Below the pieces are notes generated by a model. The model was not told the DNA's origin. It did not search any database and saw only the letters and a program-made list of their open reading frames with translations. This document shows, piece by piece, positions 63,657 through 64,000 of a stretch of DNA of 64,000 nt. Source of the stretch: Fidelibacterota bacterium (GTDB lineage Bacteria; Fidelibacterota; UBA8477; JABMPR01); contig JABHBL010000015.1 of assembly GCA_018673925.1 (NCBI GenBank), positions 1 through 64,000 on the forward strand. The letters run 5' to 3'. Position numbers and translations under genes: made by a program. Each line of letters opens with the position of its first letter. Within the stretch, counting starts at the first letter, position 1.

Positions 63657-64000
63657 TTGATTGAGTATACCGATTTACTGATCTTTTCAGCGGGTTTTCT
63701 CATTGTATCCCTTGCTGCCAAGGAGATTGGTATTGTTTTCTCAAAAATCCATTTCCCCTTAATAAGCGGATTTCTTTTCACCGGAATCATAGTTGGACCT
63801 TACGTCCTAAACCTGGTTCCCATTGAAGCTATTCCTCATTTAAGCTTTATAGACAAAACAGCTCTGGCCTTTATAGCCTTCTCAGCTGGTGGTGAATTCT
63901 ATATCAAGGATTTCCGTGATCGTGTAAAGAGCATGGTGTGGATCACTGCTGGACTTGTGAGCTTAACCTTTACTTTGGGCAGCTTAGCCTTCGCTCTCAT
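63657..64000 (+). CDS. Cation:proton antiporter, N-terminal part (cut by window end)
   Basis: A frame open from 63618 to the window end encodes membrane helices typical of CPA2/Na-H exchanger proteins: LLIFSAGFLIVSLAAKEIG, FPLISGFLFTGIIVGPYVL, then IAFSAGGEFYIKDF. No ATG is available near the start; TTG at 63657 is the most plausible start and lacks a clear Shine-Dalgarno. The rest lies outside the window, so ion specificity and any C-terminal domain cannot be judged. Confidence 0.75.
   Translation, partial: MIEYTDLLIFSAGFLIVSLAAKEIGIVFSKIHFPLISGFLFTGIIVGPYVLNLVPIEAIPHLSFIDKTALAFIAFSAGGEFYIKDFRDRVKSMVWITAGLVSLTFTLGSLAFAL

Overview
The window is a chromosomal segment of a Gram-negative bacterium from the Bacteroidota/Chlorobiota/Fibrobacterota (FCB) side of the tree. 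My best guess is Candidatus Marinimicrobia (Neomarinimicrobiota) or a close relative. The evidence is a secreted protease with a type IX secretion sorting domain (Asn-Pro-Phe-Asn-Pro), a TonB-dependent receptor with a carboxypeptidase-regulatory-like plug extension paired with an outer-membrane lipoprotein, several lipobox proteins, a one-chain glycyl-tRNA synthetase and strong AGGAGG-type ribosome binding sites. Base composition looks moderate and even. I see no phage, no insertion sequence with an intact transposase and no CRISPR array. The phylum call is inference; no 16S gene is present.

Layout. 1-815: a tRNA-Val(UAC) gene next to interleaved inverted repeats, followed by a small tandem array of broken tRNA-Val halves. 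0.8-12.3 kb: DMT exporter, secreted M6 protease, HAD phosphatase, a tandem repeat block, etfBA with an apparent TetR-type operator, a large lipoprotein glycoside hydrolase, an acid phosphatase lipoprotein, a PAP2 phosphatase and a lysine-rich HTH protein. 12.5-21.3 kb: a tight leftward cluster recJ-fabH-acyl-CoA dehydrogenase-7TM-HD phosphodiesterase-ybeY-corC-mazG. 21.4-26.5 kb: RNase P RNA with an enlarged P12, a zinc-ribbon coiled-coil protein, glyRS and topA. 26.8-34.0 kb: galE, a glutaryl-CoA-dehydrogenase-like enzyme, an iron-export-like ABC pair (fetAB type), a PC4-like protein, a Spx/ArsC-like protein, and polX-nth-acyP. 34-45 kb: epmA, a TonB receptor/lipoprotein pair, an ECF sigma unit, rubrerythrin, a membrane protein fused to a THEP1-type NTPase with a structured leader, and acs. 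45-64 kb: Hsp20, a GH3/NagZ-like enzyme, a mini beta-carbonic-anhydrase-like protein, queG-MBL-ACR3, an M3 peptidase-M20 dipeptidase-hemolysin III operon, a TPR lipoprotein, an aminotransferase-HMA-like protein-M1 aminopeptidase cluster, a radical SAM protein, a GNAT enzyme, an enoyl-reductase-like SDR and the start of a cation:proton antiporter.

Working together. Peptide degradation is prominent (M6, M3, M20 and M1 enzymes). Acetyl-CoA synthetase, two acyl-CoA dehydrogenases and the electron-transfer flavoprotein fit organic-acid and amino-acid oxidation. FabH and the FabL-like reductase are anabolic lipid genes. RecJ, TopA, Nth and PolX serve DNA maintenance.

The most unusual items are: (a) the ~575-residue fusion of an ECF-transporter-like membrane region to a THEP1 NTPase, preceded by a three-hairpin leader that includes the start codon; (b) a PolX whose three polymerase aspartates are all replaced while the PHP nuclease motifs remain; (c) small palindromic insertions that recur in non-coding RNA genes or gene relics (tRNA-Val fragments, RNase P RNA) and in an intergenic tandem repeat; and (d) a promoter plus palindromic operator in front of etfBA.
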